The notes: generated by a model not told the origin, from the sequence alone. Shown: positions 54,201-63,049, numbered from the stretch's first letter. The stretch: 64,000 nucleotides of DNA from Streptomyces sp. NBC_00286 (GCF_036173125.1 NZ_CP108054.1:3286001-3350000); one strand, 5' to 3'. Made by a program: numbers and translations.

Positions 54201-54782
54201 GCGGCTGCGGGCGAGCACCGCGCGGACCTCGTCGGCGAAGCCGCGCGTCGTCAGGCAGGCGCGCAGCTCGTCCGGCCAGCGCACATGGGCGAGGCCGAGC
54301 CGCTCGAGGTCGGGCTGGCCGGCGAGGAGTTCCCGCACGGCCACGTCCTGTTCGGGGCCGGAGAGCAGCCGGAGCGGCTCCGCGAACAGGTTGCTGTCCT
54401 GGTGGGCGCGGACCAGGGCGTAGCAGAAGGAGTGGAACGTCGTCGCCTGGGGCGCGCGGGCCGCTCCTATGCGCAGCGCCATGCGGTCGCGCAGCTCGAC
54501 GGCGGCCTTGCGGCTGAACGTCAGCACCAGGACCCGCTCGGGGTCCGTGCCGCGTCCGATCCGGGCGGCCACGGACTCCACGAGTGTTGTCGTCTTTCCG
54601 GTGCCCGGACCTGCGAGAACGAGCAGCGGGCCCCCCTTGTGGTCAACCACCGCCCGCTGCGCTGCGTCAAGCAGAGGGGGATCCACCTGGACCGGTGGGG
54701 TACGCACCAGTCGGTAAGCGCCACGGTTCCCCTGCCGCCCCTGGTGGTGCGACAGGCGCCTGGTGGAGGAAGAGGAGCTCAC
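51228..54782 (-). CDS. adnA: AdnA-type helicase-nuclease subunit
   Basis: 1184 residues. Walker A is AGPGTGKTTT, followed by LTFSRKAAVELRDRM and the DEYQDTDPAQ motif. The C-terminal nuclease site reads VVDFKTGK, with four cysteines (one in TCALQWF, three in HCTHCAFRASC) arranged as for an iron-sulfur cluster. An acidic Ser/Pro-Glu repeat lies near residue 540. The gene precedes adnB in the same orientation, matching the mycobacterial Rv3202c-Rv3201c order. Together they should resect double-strand breaks. Confidence 0.92.
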   Translation of the reverse strand: MSSSSSTRRLSHHQGRQGNRGAYRLVRTPPVQVDPPLLDAAQRAVVDHKGGPLLVLAGPGTGKTTTLVESVAARIGRGTDPERVLVLTFSRKAAVELRDRMALRIGAARAPQATTFHSFCYALVRAHQDSNLFAEPLRLLSGPEQDVAVRELLAGQPDLERLGLAHVRWPDELRACLTTRGFADEVRAVLARSRELGLGPDALDSFASRIGRPDWRAAAAFLAEYLDVLDMQGVLDYAELVHRAVLLTRRPEVAARLAAQYDAVFVDEYQDTDPAQVRLLHGLAGNREGQPTGLPQKGGGGRGAGRTLVAFGDPDQSIYAFRGADVNGILEFPEAFPRADGTPAPVEVLRTSRRSGAGLLAATRLVTRRMPLTRLPAEKVRAHRELTPVGDGGRVEVYTYPTPGTELDNIADILRRAHLEDGVPWGEMAVLVRAGHRTIPTVRRTLTAAGVPLDIDGDDLPLRHEPAVAPLLTALKAVAEAALRDGAGAAERAGATAEAGADGDGAAVGNDTPARADTVTAAPTDDASESESESESESESEPEPEPEPEAGPGAAVASEAPSLDTETAFTLLASPLAGMDAADLRRLGRALREEERAGGNLVPPPSDELLARALAEPERLVAHDPSYARGAQRLGALLRKARERLAGGGTAEEALWDLWDGTPWPQRLQRAARRGGAAGRNADRDLDAVCALFATAARTEERTGGRGALNFLEEIEAEDIAADTLTRRAVRPEAVRLMTAHRSKGLEWRLVVVAGVQEGLWPDLRRRGSLLEADRIGRDGLAEPLTPGALLSEERRLFYVAATRARERLVVTAVKAPADDGDQPSRFLTELGVEPKDVTGRPRRPLSVAALVAELRATIVDLRVSDTLREAAARRLARLAALVDEDGRPLVPSAHPYRWWGMYEPTESKVPLRDRDQPVVLSGSALDQLANTCALQWFLGREVKADAPATAAQGFGNVVHVLADEVASGRSPADLAVLMERLDSVWNALAFDAPWKSAQEKEHARVALERFLKWHVLDRAGRTPVASEHDFDVTLEAGSYEVRIRGSMDRVERDTEGRAYVVDFKTGKQAPTAADVAHHPQLAVYQLAVREGAVDEAFEGERPEPGGAELVQLRQGAPRKDGGETLPKVQAQEPLSGEWIGDLLATAAGKVLDERFTPTTGQHCTHCAFRASCSARPEGRHVVE
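53136..53201. repeat. Hexanucleotide tandem repeat inside adnA
   Basis: On the plus strand about four GGCTCC then seven GACTCC units follow one another. They encode alternating Pro-Glu then Ser-Glu on the minus strand. The repeat is in frame and stays coding. Confidence 0.85.
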
Positions 54783-55039
54783 GTGGTTCGCCGGTCCTGG
54801 TGGGTGTGCTGGTTGGCTTACTGCCGCGGGTGGGCGGCGGTGGCCGCGTGGTGAGGGGGATGCGCGCCGCTGACGCTACGCCCGCGAGAACAGCGGAAGG
54901 GGGTCTTCCGCTTCTTCCCTCCCATCCCTCAGGGCGCTTGTGTCCCCCGCATCACGAACGTACGCCATGCCACGGACGTGCCCAATTTCCCCCGTACAGG
55001 CTGCTGATCCCCCGTTTGGGCGTCCGATGGCGGAAGCTG

Positions 55040-55405
55040 TCAAGTGTGATGTTCTGCGCGATGCTCGCCGTCCCACCGCGCTCGCTTCATGTCGACGCGC
55101 GGCAGGTGGCCCTCGGAGGCTCTGCTCGCCTCCTTCAGGGGCGTGCCCTCCGCCTGGTAGTGGCCGAGAGCTCGCAGTTCCTGCCCCGGGAGCAGTACGC
55201 CGTCCGCGCGTATGACCCGCCACCACGGAACCGCTCCTCCGTAGAGGGCCATCACACGGCCGACCTGACGCGGCCCCCCTTCCCCGAGCCACTCGGCGAT
55301 GTCCCCGTACGTCATGACGCGGCCGGGCGGGATCAGCTCGGCCACCTCAAGGACTCGTTCCGCGTAGTCCGGCAGGGCGTCCGCCGGAAGGCTCTCCTCA
55401 CTCAT
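55040..55405 (-). CDS. Alkyltransferase-like (ATL/MGMT-family) protein
   Basis: 121 residues. It has the O6-alkylguanine-DNA alkyltransferase C-terminal fold (RVMTYGDIAEWLG; RVMALYGG). The reactive PCHRV motif is replaced by PWWRV, so the acceptor Cys is missing and the protein is an ATL that binds damaged bases rather than repairing them. Usual ATLs read PWHRV. The ATG at 55405 follows GGGGCGG. Located upstream of adnA, as an MGMT-like gene is in the mycobacterial locus. The 257 bases between it and adnA show no gene. Confidence 0.88.
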   Translation of the reverse strand: MSEESLPADALPDYAERVLEVAELIPPGRVMTYGDIAEWLGEGGPRQVGRVMALYGGAVPWWRVIRADGVLLPGQELRALGHYQAEGTPLKEASRASEGHLPRVDMKRARWDGEHRAEHHT

Positions 55406-55590
55406 CCGCCCCATCCTGCCGCACCCCACCGACAACGTGACGGGGCGGTGACCAGGCGTAAACCTCGCCCGGGAGCGGCACTTCGGGCAGACTGTGCGCC
55501 CCCGCACTGCCCCCTGATGCCCCTCCGTGTCGGTGGGGCGTGCCACCATCATGCGGGCGGTGACCGGTGATACGAGATCAAGAAGAGACG

Positions 55591-58392
55591 ATGAAACAGC
55601 AGGGTGCGCACGCCGAAGACGCGAAGGGCACCGCTGAGGTTTCGTCGCGCCCGGACACCGTCGACGAGCCGGACGAGCACACCTCGGACGCGCACAAGAA
55701 GGGCGAACGCACCTCGGACGCGAACAACGCGAACAAGAAGAAGGGCGTCCCGGCCGCCGACGCCCCGGACCCCGAAGCCGACGACGCCCACTCCGAAGCG
55801 GTCGAGGGCGACGAACCGCTGCTCCCCGCGCGCGTGCACCGTCCCTCCGATCTGATGCGCCTCCTGGTGGGCATCCTCGCGGTCGCGGTGGTGCTGGGAA
55901 TCGCCGCGTTCGCGCACGGCACGACGTCGGGACTCGCCCAGGACATCAACAAGGGCACCGACGAGGCGCCCGACCTGCTGAGCGAGGTCGCGGGTCTCGC
56001 GTCGAGCATCGCGATCCTCCTGGTGCCGGTCGCTTTCGCCATCGAACGGCTGATCAAGCGGGACGGACTGCGTATCGCCGACGGCGTCCTGGCCGCCGTC
56101 CTCGCGCACGGGGTGACGCTCGCCACCGATCTGTGGGTCGCCGAGGCCGCCCCGGACTCGATCAAGAAGGCGCTCACGCAGCCCTTGCCGCAAGACATCC
56201 ACGCGCTCACCGACCCGGTGCACGGCTATCTCGCACCGGTCATCGCATACATGACAGCGGTCGGCATGGCACGGCGGCCACGCTGGCGTGCGGTGCTGTG
56301 GGTGGTACTGCTGCTCGACGCCTTCTCCATGCTGGTCACCGGCTACACGACACCCTTCTCGATCATCCTGACGGTGCTCATCGGCTGGAGCGTGGCGTAC
56401 GGGACGCTGTACGCGGTCGGCTCACCGAACGTTCGGCCGACGGGGCGGACGCTGATGGCGGGCCTGCGGCATGTCGGCTTCCATCCGGTGAGTGCCTCCC
56501 GCGAGGAGACACCGGAGTCCACAGAGGGCGGCGACCGCGGGCGGCGGTACTTCGTGACGCTGGAGGACGGCCGGCCGCTGGACGTCACGGTGGTCGACCG
56601 TGAGCAGCAGGCGCAGGGCTTCTTCTACCGCGTGTGGCGGCGTCTGACGCTGCGGGGCATCACCACGCGTCGCAGCCTCCAGTCGCTGCGCCAGGCGCTG
56701 GAGCAGGAGGCGCTTCTCGCGTACGCGGCCATCGCCGCCGGGGCCAACGCGCCCAAGCTGATCGCCACCTCCGAACTGGGCCCGGACGCCGTGATGCTCG
56801 TCTACGAGCACACCGGCGGGCGCACCCTGGACTCGCTGCCGGACGAGGAGATCACCGACGAGTTGCTGCGTGACACCTGGCATCAGGTGCAGGCGTTGCA
56901 GTCGCGGCGCATCGCGCACCGCAGGCTGGCCGGCGACGCGATTCTGGTGGATCGTTCCGGCACGGTGATCCTCACCGATCTGCGCGGTGGCGAGATCGCG
57001 GCCGGTGAGCTGCTGCTGCGCATGGACATCGCCCAGCTGGTGACCACGCTGGCGCTGCGGGTCGGTGCGGAGCGTGCGGTGGCCTCGGCGGTCGAGGTGC
57101 TCGGCCCCGACACGGTCGCCGACTGCCTGCCGATGCTGCAGCCCATCGCGCTGACGCGCGCCACGCGCGCGACGCTGCGAAAACTCGCCCGGGAGCGGGC
57201 TCAGCGGGAGCGTGAGGCCGTGCTGGAGGCCTCTCGGCATGCCAGGCCGGGGCGCGCACACGAGGAGGCTGAGGAAGCCACCGGGCCCGTCGTACTGGAA
57301 AAGCCCGACAAGAAGGCCGTACGGGCCGAGAAGCGCTCTGAGAAGCGGGCGATCGACGAGGCTCTGGAGGAGGCACGCGAGGAGGATCTGCTCACACAGA
57401 TCCGTCACCAGGTGCTGCTGATCAGGCCGCAGGCGCCGGTCGAACCGGCCCGCCTTGAGCGCATCCGGCCGCGCACGCTGATCAGCTTCATCGCCGGTGC
57501 CATCGGCGCGTACTTCCTGCTGTCGCAGCTCACGCACTTCGAGTTCGGCACGATCTTCGACAATGCCGATTGGGGCTGGGTCGCCGCGGCCGTGCTCTTC
57601 TCGGCGCTGAGCTACTTCGCGGCAGCCATGAGCCTGCTGGGCTTCGTGCCCGAGCGGGTGCCCTTCCTACGGACCGTCGCGGCGCAGGTCGCCGGCTCCT
57701 TCGTGAAGATCGTGGCGCCCGCGGCGGTGGGCGGTGTCGCCCTCAACACGCGCTTCCTGCAGCGCGCGGGAGTGCGGCCGGGCCTGGCGGTCGCGAGTGT
57801 CGGTGCCTCACAGCTGTTCGGCCTGGGCAGCCACATCCTGCTGCTGCTCGCCTTCGGTTATCTGACGGGCACGGAGAAGACACCATCGCTGTCGCCGTCG
57901 CGCACGGTGATCGCAGGTCTGCTGACGGTCGCGGTGCTGGTGCTGGTGATGACCTCGATTCCGTTCCTGCGGAAATTCGTCGTCACGCGCGTGCGGTCGC
58001 TTTTCGCGGGTGTCGTGCCCCGCATGCTCGACGTGCTCCAGCGACCGCAGAAGCTCATCACCGGTATCGGCGGCATGGTGCTGCTGACGGCTTGCTTCGT
58101 GATGTGCCTGGACGCGTCGATCCGGGCATTCGGCAGCGAGAACACGCCCACGCTCAGCCTCGCCAGCGTCGCCGTCGTCTTCCTCGCCGGCAACGCGCTG
58201 GGCTCGGCCGCTCCGACGCCCGGTGGCGTGGGCGCGGTCGAGGCGACCCTCACGTTCGGCCTGATCGCCGTCGGTCTGCCCAAGGAGGTCGCGGCGCCCG
58301 CTGTGCTGCTCTACCGACTGCTCACGCTGTGGCTGCCGGTGCTGCCCGGGTGGCTGTTCTTCAACCATCTGACACGTAAGGGCGCGCTATAG
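55591..58392 (+). CDS. Pseudokinase-like domain fused to UPF0104/LPG-synthase-type flippase domain
   Basis: 933 residues. A hydrophilic Lys/Asp/Glu-rich region of about 75 residues precedes four to five spans. A kinase-like stretch follows: VMLVYEHTGGRTLDSLP, then IAHRRLAGDAILVDRSG and ILTDLRGGEIA, where the usual HxD...N and DFG residues are absent. A charged coiled region then leads to the C-terminal multi-span domain (about 330 residues) of the lysylphosphatidylglycerol synthetase TM type (GSFVKIVAPAAVGGVALNTR; TPGGVGAVEA). It is divergent from ATL. Role unknown; lipid translocation or cell-wall lipid export is plausible. Confidence 0.87.
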   Translation: MKQQGAHAEDAKGTAEVSSRPDTVDEPDEHTSDAHKKGERTSDANNANKKKGVPAADAPDPEADDAHSEAVEGDEPLLPARVHRPSDLMRLLVGILAVAVVLGIAAFAHGTTSGLAQDINKGTDEAPDLLSEVAGLASSIAILLVPVAFAIERLIKRDGLRIADGVLAAVLAHGVTLATDLWVAEAAPDSIKKALTQPLPQDIHALTDPVHGYLAPVIAYMTAVGMARRPRWRAVLWVVLLLDAFSMLVTGYTTPFSIILTVLIGWSVAYGTLYAVGSPNVRPTGRTLMAGLRHVGFHPVSASREETPESTEGGDRGRRYFVTLEDGRPLDVTVVDREQQAQGFFYRVWRRLTLRGITTRRSLQSLRQALEQEALLAYAAIAAGANAPKLIATSELGPDAVMLVYEHTGGRTLDSLPDEEITDELLRDTWHQVQALQSRRIAHRRLAGDAILVDRSGTVILTDLRGGEIAAGELLLRMDIAQLVTTLALRVGAERAVASAVEVLGPDTVADCLPMLQPIALTRATRATLRKLARERAQREREAVLEASRHARPGRAHEEAEEATGPVVLEKPDKKAVRAEKRSEKRAIDEALEEAREEDLLTQIRHQVLLIRPQAPVEPARLERIRPRTLISFIAGAIGAYFLLSQLTHFEFGTIFDNADWGWVAAAVLFSALSYFAAAMSLLGFVPERVPFLRTVAAQVAGSFVKIVAPAAVGGVALNTRFLQRAGVRPGLAVASVGASQLFGLGSHILLLLAFGYLTGTEKTPSLSPSRTVIAGLLTVAVLVLVMTSIPFLRKFVVTRVRSLFAGVVPRMLDVLQRPQKLITGIGGMVLLTACFVMCLDASIRAFGSENTPTLSLASVAVVFLAGNALGSAAPTPGGVGAVEATLTFGLIAVGLPKEVAAPAVLLYRLLTLWLPVLPGWLFFNHLTRKGAL

Positions 58393-58519
58393 GGCCTGCC
58401 CGGCGCATCCTGCCCTAGGCATGTCGCTCGTCACCGACGACCCTGGACGCACATCCATCCGCTCACCCGCACAGCCTGCGCCCCGAGCGTCCCGTCCCCC
58501 GCGGCCTCAGGATGGGAGC

Positions 58520-60067
58520 ATGCCGAATCCTTTCCGGCTGCGCGCCGCTGCCCTGGCCGCCCTCCTTGTGCTGTCCGTGACAGTCGCCGGGTGCGACATT
58601 GATGCCGGCGACAAGGACGAGGACCTGGCAGCGCAGGAGCTGAGCTGGAAGGACTGCCCGGCACCGTCCAAGGCCCAGGGAGGCGGAGAGGCCCCGTCCG
58701 CTCTGCCGAACGGCGACAAGTGGCAGTGCGCGACGTTGAAGGTGCCCCTCGACTGGGACGAGCCCCAAGGAGACACGATCGGGCTCGCGCTGATCCGGGC
58801 GGAGACCAGCGGCACTAAGGCGAATCGAATCGGCTCACTGATCTTCAACTTCGGCGGCCCCGGGTCCTCGGGGGTGGCCACCCTGCCCGCGTTCGCCAAG
58901 GAGTTCGCGCACCTGCGCACCCGCTACGACCTGGTCAGCTTCGACCCGCGCGGGGTCGGCGGCAGCGCGGGCGTGGAGTGCCAGAGTGATGAGCAGCTCG
59001 ACGAGTACTTCCAACAGGACGCCACCCCCGACAACGCCGCCGAGCGGAGAACGCTCCTGGAGGACACGAAAGCGTTTAACTCGGCCTGCGAGAAGAACTC
59101 AGGAAGTCTCCTTCCGCACGTGCGCACCACCGACGCGGCCCGCGATCTGGACCTGGTGCGGCAGGTCCTCGACGATGACAGGCTGCACTACTTCGGCATC
59201 TCGTACGGCACCGAACTGGGCGGTGTCTACGCCCACTTGTTCCCCAAGAAAGTGGGACGGGCCGTCTTCGACGCAGTCGTGGATCCGACGCGGAACCCGG
59301 AGGAGGGTGCGCTCGGGCAGGCCAAGGGATTCCAGCTCGCGCTCGACAACTTCGCCGAGGACTGCGCCTCGAAGCAGGACGCATGCCCGATCGGCGACAC
59401 CGCGCAGAGCGTCAAGGACCGGATCGCCCGACTGCTCAAAGACCTCGACAGCCGGCCGGTCCCGGGCGTCTTCCCACGCGAGCTGACCCAGTCCGTCGCC
59501 GCCAGCGGCATCCTGCAGTCGCTCTACTCTCGGGATTACTGGCAGTACCTCACCGATGGGCTCCAGCAGGCGTACGCCGGTGACGGCACGGTTCTGATGC
59601 TGCTGTCCGACGCGCTGAACGGACGGAACGAGAACGGCGAATACAGCAACAGCGTCGCCGCCAACGTCTCCATCAACTGCGCGGACAACAAGGCGCGTTA
59701 CACCACCGCCGAAGTAGAGGCGAAGCTTCCGCAGTTCCGCGCGGCCTCTCCCCTGTTCGGCGACTATGTGGCGTGGAGTCTGCTCGGCTGCACGGACTGG
59801 CCCGTGCCGGGAGCCGCCGACGACCCGGACGTGAGCGCCCCCGGAGCGGCACCGATCCTGGTGATCGGCAACACAGGCGACCCGGCCACCCCCTACGAGG
59901 GCGCCCGCAGGATGGCGGACGAGCTGGGCAAGGGCGTCGGCGTCGAGTTGACGTACCGAGGCCAGGGGCATGGTGCGTACGGCAGCGGGAACAAGTGCGT
60001 GCGTGAGGCTGTGAACGGCTATCTGCTGGACGGCAGGGTTCCGTCGACTGGGCTGGTTTGCTCCTAA
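58520..60067 (+). CDS. Secreted lipoprotein serine peptidase, tripeptidyl-aminopeptidase (Tap/SlpD-E) family, copy 1
   Basis: 515 residues. Lipobox VTVAGC, then an alpha/beta hydrolase fold with catalytic Ser in GISYGTELGG, Asp in GNTGDPATPY and His in GQGHGAYG. These are the triad positions of Streptomyces tripeptidyl aminopeptidase and SlpD/SlpE. The ATG at 58520 has GATGGGAG upstream. It is paralogous to the next gene, with many identical segments (GISYGTELGGVYAHLFPKK). Confidence 0.93.
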   Translation: MPNPFRLRAAALAALLVLSVTVAGCDIDAGDKDEDLAAQELSWKDCPAPSKAQGGGEAPSALPNGDKWQCATLKVPLDWDEPQGDTIGLALIRAETSGTKANRIGSLIFNFGGPGSSGVATLPAFAKEFAHLRTRYDLVSFDPRGVGGSAGVECQSDEQLDEYFQQDATPDNAAERRTLLEDTKAFNSACEKNSGSLLPHVRTTDAARDLDLVRQVLDDDRLHYFGISYGTELGGVYAHLFPKKVGRAVFDAVVDPTRNPEEGALGQAKGFQLALDNFAEDCASKQDACPIGDTAQSVKDRIARLLKDLDSRPVPGVFPRELTQSVAASGILQSLYSRDYWQYLTDGLQQAYAGDGTVLMLLSDALNGRNENGEYSNSVAANVSINCADNKARYTTAEVEAKLPQFRAASPLFGDYVAWSLLGCTDWPVPGAADDPDVSAPGAAPILVIGNTGDPATPYEGARRMADELGKGVGVELTYRGQGHGAYGSGNKCVREAVNGYLLDGRVPSTGLVCS

Positions 60068-60084
60068 AAACGCAGGTCACAGGG

Positions 60085-60093
60085 TTATCCACA
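60085..60093 (+). promoter_or_regulatory. Isolated DnaA-box-like nonamer
   Basis: TTATCCACA between the two tandem peptidase genes, about 91 bases upstream of the second start. Single site; meaning uncertain. Confidence 0.4.
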
Positions 60094-60183
60094 GGCTTAC
60101 GCGGCTTGAATCGCGGTCTGCCTACTATGGCCGGACCGTCATTCGCGGCTCGTGCGGATGACTTGCGAGGGGGTAAGGGGCAC

Positions 60184-61740
60184 ATGGTGCGTTTCGTACG
60201 ATCCACGGCACTGGCCGCTGCCGCGGTGCTGGTCACCGGGCTTGCGGCGGGGTGCGGTGGCGGCTCGTCCGACGAGGGCAAGGACGACGGAAAGGCCAGC
60301 GCCCCACCGACCGCGGCGCCGTCAGGCCCGACGGGGGAGCTTCCGGCCTCGCTCACCTCACAGAAGCTCGACTGGGGCAGCTGCAAGGCCACTTCGGACG
60401 GCCCCGCGCCGGGCGAAGACTGGCAGTGCTCGACGCTCAAAGTCCCGCTGGACTGGGAGAGGCCGAAGGGCGAGACGATCGGTATAGCTCTGATCCGCGC
60501 CAAGGCGACAGACGAGGACTCACGCATCGGCTCGCTGCTGTTCAACTTCGGCGGTCCCGGTGGCTCGGGCGTCTCCACGATGCCGTCGTACGCGGCGCTG
60601 ACGACCGAACTGCACAAGCGGTACGACCTGGTGAGCTTCGACCCGCGCGGAGTCGCGGCCAGCGAGGGCGTGCGCTGTCGCAGCGACAAGGAGATCCAGG
60701 CCGCCGAGTCGGTCGACTCCACGCCGGACACCGCGGCCGAGGAGGCCTCCTACCTCCAGGACTCCGCCGACTTCGGCAAGGGCTGCGAGGCGTCGGCGGG
60801 CCCGCTCATGGCACATGTCTCGACGACCGACACGGCCCGCGACATGGACCTGATGCGGCATGTGCTGGGCGACCAGAAGTTGCACTACTTCGGCATCTCG
60901 TACGGCACTGAACTGGGCGGTGTCTACGCCCACTTGTTCCCCAAGAACGTAGGCCGCCTGGTGCTGGACGCGGTCGTCGACCCGAGCGCGGGCACGGTCG
61001 GCCACGCCAAGAACCAGACGCGCGGTTTCCAGCGCGCCCTGGACAACTACCTCAAGTCCACCGGTCAGGACCCCGAAGAGGGCTCCCAGAAGATCGCTGA
61101 CCTGTTGAAGAGGATCGACGCCGAGCCGCTGCCGACATCGAGCGGCCGCAAGCTCACACAGACGCTGGCGCTCACCGGGATCGTGCTGCCGCTCTACAGC
61201 GAGCAGACCTGGGCCGGCCTCACCAGCGCACTGGATGCGGCGGAGCAGGGTGACGGTTCGGAGCTGCTGGCCCTCGCCGACAATTACAACGAGCGTGACG
61301 CGACGGGTCGTTACGGCACGACGACGCATTCACAACGGGTCATATCGTGCTTGGACGACAAGGAGCGGCCGACGCCCGAGGAGACCAAGAAGCTGCTCCC
61401 TCAGTTCCGGAAGATTTCGCCCGTGTTCGGCGAGTTCATGGGCTGGGACACGGCCGGCTGGTGCCACAACTGGCCGGTGGCCGGTCAGCACGAGACCCCG
61501 GAGGTCAGCGCGCCCGGAGCGGATCCCGTCCTGGTCGTGGGCAACACCGGCGACCCGGCGACACCGTACGAGGGTGCCCGCAAGATGGCGGACGAACTGG
61601 GCAAGGACGTTGGTATCGAGCTCACCTGGAAGGGCGAGGGGCATGGGGCGTACGGGAGCAGTTCCTGCGTGGACGGCACGGTGAACGCGTACTTGCTGGA
61701 CGGGAAGGTGCCGGAGGACGGGAAGGTCTGCGAGTCGTAG
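60184..61740 (+). CDS. Secreted lipoprotein serine peptidase, tripeptidyl-aminopeptidase family, copy 2
   Basis: 518 residues. Lipobox LAAGC and the same triad as copy 1 (Ser in GISYGTELGG, Asp in GNTGDPATPY, His in GEGHGAYG). It is a tandem duplicate that has diverged mainly in the signal peptide and the linker. The GTAAGGGG before the ATG is the ribosome site. It ends before a terminator shared with moeZ. Confidence 0.93.
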   Translation: MVRFVRSTALAAAAVLVTGLAAGCGGGSSDEGKDDGKASAPPTAAPSGPTGELPASLTSQKLDWGSCKATSDGPAPGEDWQCSTLKVPLDWERPKGETIGIALIRAKATDEDSRIGSLLFNFGGPGGSGVSTMPSYAALTTELHKRYDLVSFDPRGVAASEGVRCRSDKEIQAAESVDSTPDTAAEEASYLQDSADFGKGCEASAGPLMAHVSTTDTARDMDLMRHVLGDQKLHYFGISYGTELGGVYAHLFPKNVGRLVLDAVVDPSAGTVGHAKNQTRGFQRALDNYLKSTGQDPEEGSQKIADLLKRIDAEPLPTSSGRKLTQTLALTGIVLPLYSEQTWAGLTSALDAAEQGDGSELLALADNYNERDATGRYGTTTHSQRVISCLDDKERPTPEETKKLLPQFRKISPVFGEFMGWDTAGWCHNWPVAGQHETPEVSAPGADPVLVVGNTGDPATPYEGARKMADELGKDVGIELTWKGEGHGAYGSSSCVDGTVNAYLLDGKVPEDGKVCES

Positions 61741-61773
61741 CCCACCGGGCGACAGGAGCTCGCACAGCAGGAA

Positions 61774-61802
61774 GGGGCCCGGCACACCCGGTGCCGGACC
61801 CC
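61774..61802. terminator. Bidirectional terminator between peptidase and moeZ
   Basis: GGGGCCCGGCAC and GTGCCGGACCCC, 12-base arms with one mismatch around a 5-base loop, between convergent stops at 61740 and 61827. Confidence 0.85.
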
Positions 61803-61826
61803 TCTCCGCACAGCCTGAGCCTGCGT

Positions 61827-63005
61827 CTAGTACACCGGCTTCTCGGGCTCGATCTGGTTGACCCAGCCGATCACGCCGCCACCGACGTGCACCGCGTCGG
61901 AGAAACCGGCGGACTTGAGCACGGCGAGGACTTCCGCACTGCGGACACCCGTCTTGCAATGCAGGACGATCTTCTTGTCCTGCGGCAGGGTCTCCAGGGC
62001 GGTGCCCATGAGGAACTCGTTCTTCGGGATCAGCTTGGCGCCGGGGATCGAGACGATCTCGTACTCGTTGATCTCGCGGACGTCGATGATCTCGATCTTC
62101 TCGTCGTTGTCGATCCACTCCTTGAGCTGCTTGGGAGTGATCGTCGAGCCGGCGGCCGCCTCCTGGGCCTCCTCGGAGACGACGCCGCAGAAGGCCTCGT
62201 AGTCGATGAGCTCGGTGACGGTGGGGTTCTCGCCGCAGACCGCACAATTGGGGTCCTTGCGGACCTTGACCTGGCGGTACTGCATCTCCAGGGCGTCGTA
62301 GATCATCAGGCGGCCGACCAGCGGTTCGCCGGTGCCGGTGAGGACCTTGATCGCCTCAGTGACCTGAATGGAGCCGATGGACGCGCACAGCACACCGAGG
62401 ACGCCGCCCTCGGCGCAGGAGGGGACCATGCCCGGCGGCGGGGGCTCCGGGTAGAGGCAGCGGTAGCAGGGGCCGTGCTCGGACCAGAAGACGGAGGCCT
62501 GGCCGTCGAAGCGGTAGATCGAGCCCCAGACGTACGGCTTGTTGAGGAGCACGCACGCGTCGTTGACCAGGTAGCGGGTCGCGAAGTTGTCGGTGCCGTC
62601 GACGATCAGGTCGTACTGGCTGAAGATGTCCATCACGTTCTCGGCCTCGAGCCGCTCTTCGTGAAGGATCACGTTCACGTACGGGTTGATGCCGAGCACG
62701 CTGTCGCGGGCCGACTCGGCCTTGGAGCGGCCGATGTCCGCCTGGCTGTGGATGATCTGACGCTGCAGGTTGGACTCGTCGACCTCGTCGAACTCCACGA
62801 TGCCGAGCGTGCCGACGCCCGCCGCGGCCAGGTACATGAGGGCCGGCGAGCCCAGGCCGCCGGCGCCAACGGCGAGCACCTTGGCGTTCTTCAGCCGCTT
62901 CTGCCCGTCCATCCCCACGTCGGGAATGATCAGGTGGCGGGAGTACCTGCGGACCTCGTCTACGGTGAGCTCAGAAGCGGGCTCGACCAGGGGTGGCAGC
63001 GACAC
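61827..63005 (-). CDS. moeZ: Adenylyltransferase/sulfurtransferase MoeZ
   Basis: 392 residues. The N-terminal ThiF/MoeB domain shows the nucleotide motif VGAGGLGSPALMYLAAAGVG (about residues 45-65) and zinc Cys pairs (CYRC and CAVC). The C-terminal rhodanese domain has the active Cys in LHCKTGVRS. It activates ubiquitin-like sulfur carriers for molybdopterin, cysteine or thioester pathways. The GTG is preceded by CGGAG. An exact sigma-R promoter lies upstream, and S. coelicolor moeB is a reported sigma-R target. Confidence 0.95.
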   Translation of the reverse strand: MSLPPLVEPASELTVDEVRRYSRHLIIPDVGMDGQKRLKNAKVLAVGAGGLGSPALMYLAAAGVGTLGIVEFDEVDESNLQRQIIHSQADIGRSKAESARDSVLGINPYVNVILHEERLEAENVMDIFSQYDLIVDGTDNFATRYLVNDACVLLNKPYVWGSIYRFDGQASVFWSEHGPCYRCLYPEPPPPGMVPSCAEGGVLGVLCASIGSIQVTEAIKVLTGTGEPLVGRLMIYDALEMQYRQVKVRKDPNCAVCGENPTVTELIDYEAFCGVVSEEAQEAAAGSTITPKQLKEWIDNDEKIEIIDVREINEYEIVSIPGAKLIPKNEFLMGTALETLPQDKKIVLHCKTGVRSAEVLAVLKSAGFSDAVHVGGGVIGWVNQIEPEKPVY

Positions 63006-63049
63006 GGGGACTCCGTTGGTCGGTCAATCACTACGGTTGTTCTTCGCGT

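Noticed and set aside
54876..55292. 138-codon minus-strand frame between adnA and the ATL gene
   Set aside because: It overlaps ATL in another frame and has shadow-like Arg/Gly composition without a ribosome site.
39260..60093. Replication origin
   Set aside because: DnaA boxes are single and far apart; no dnaA-dnaN genes, no box cluster.
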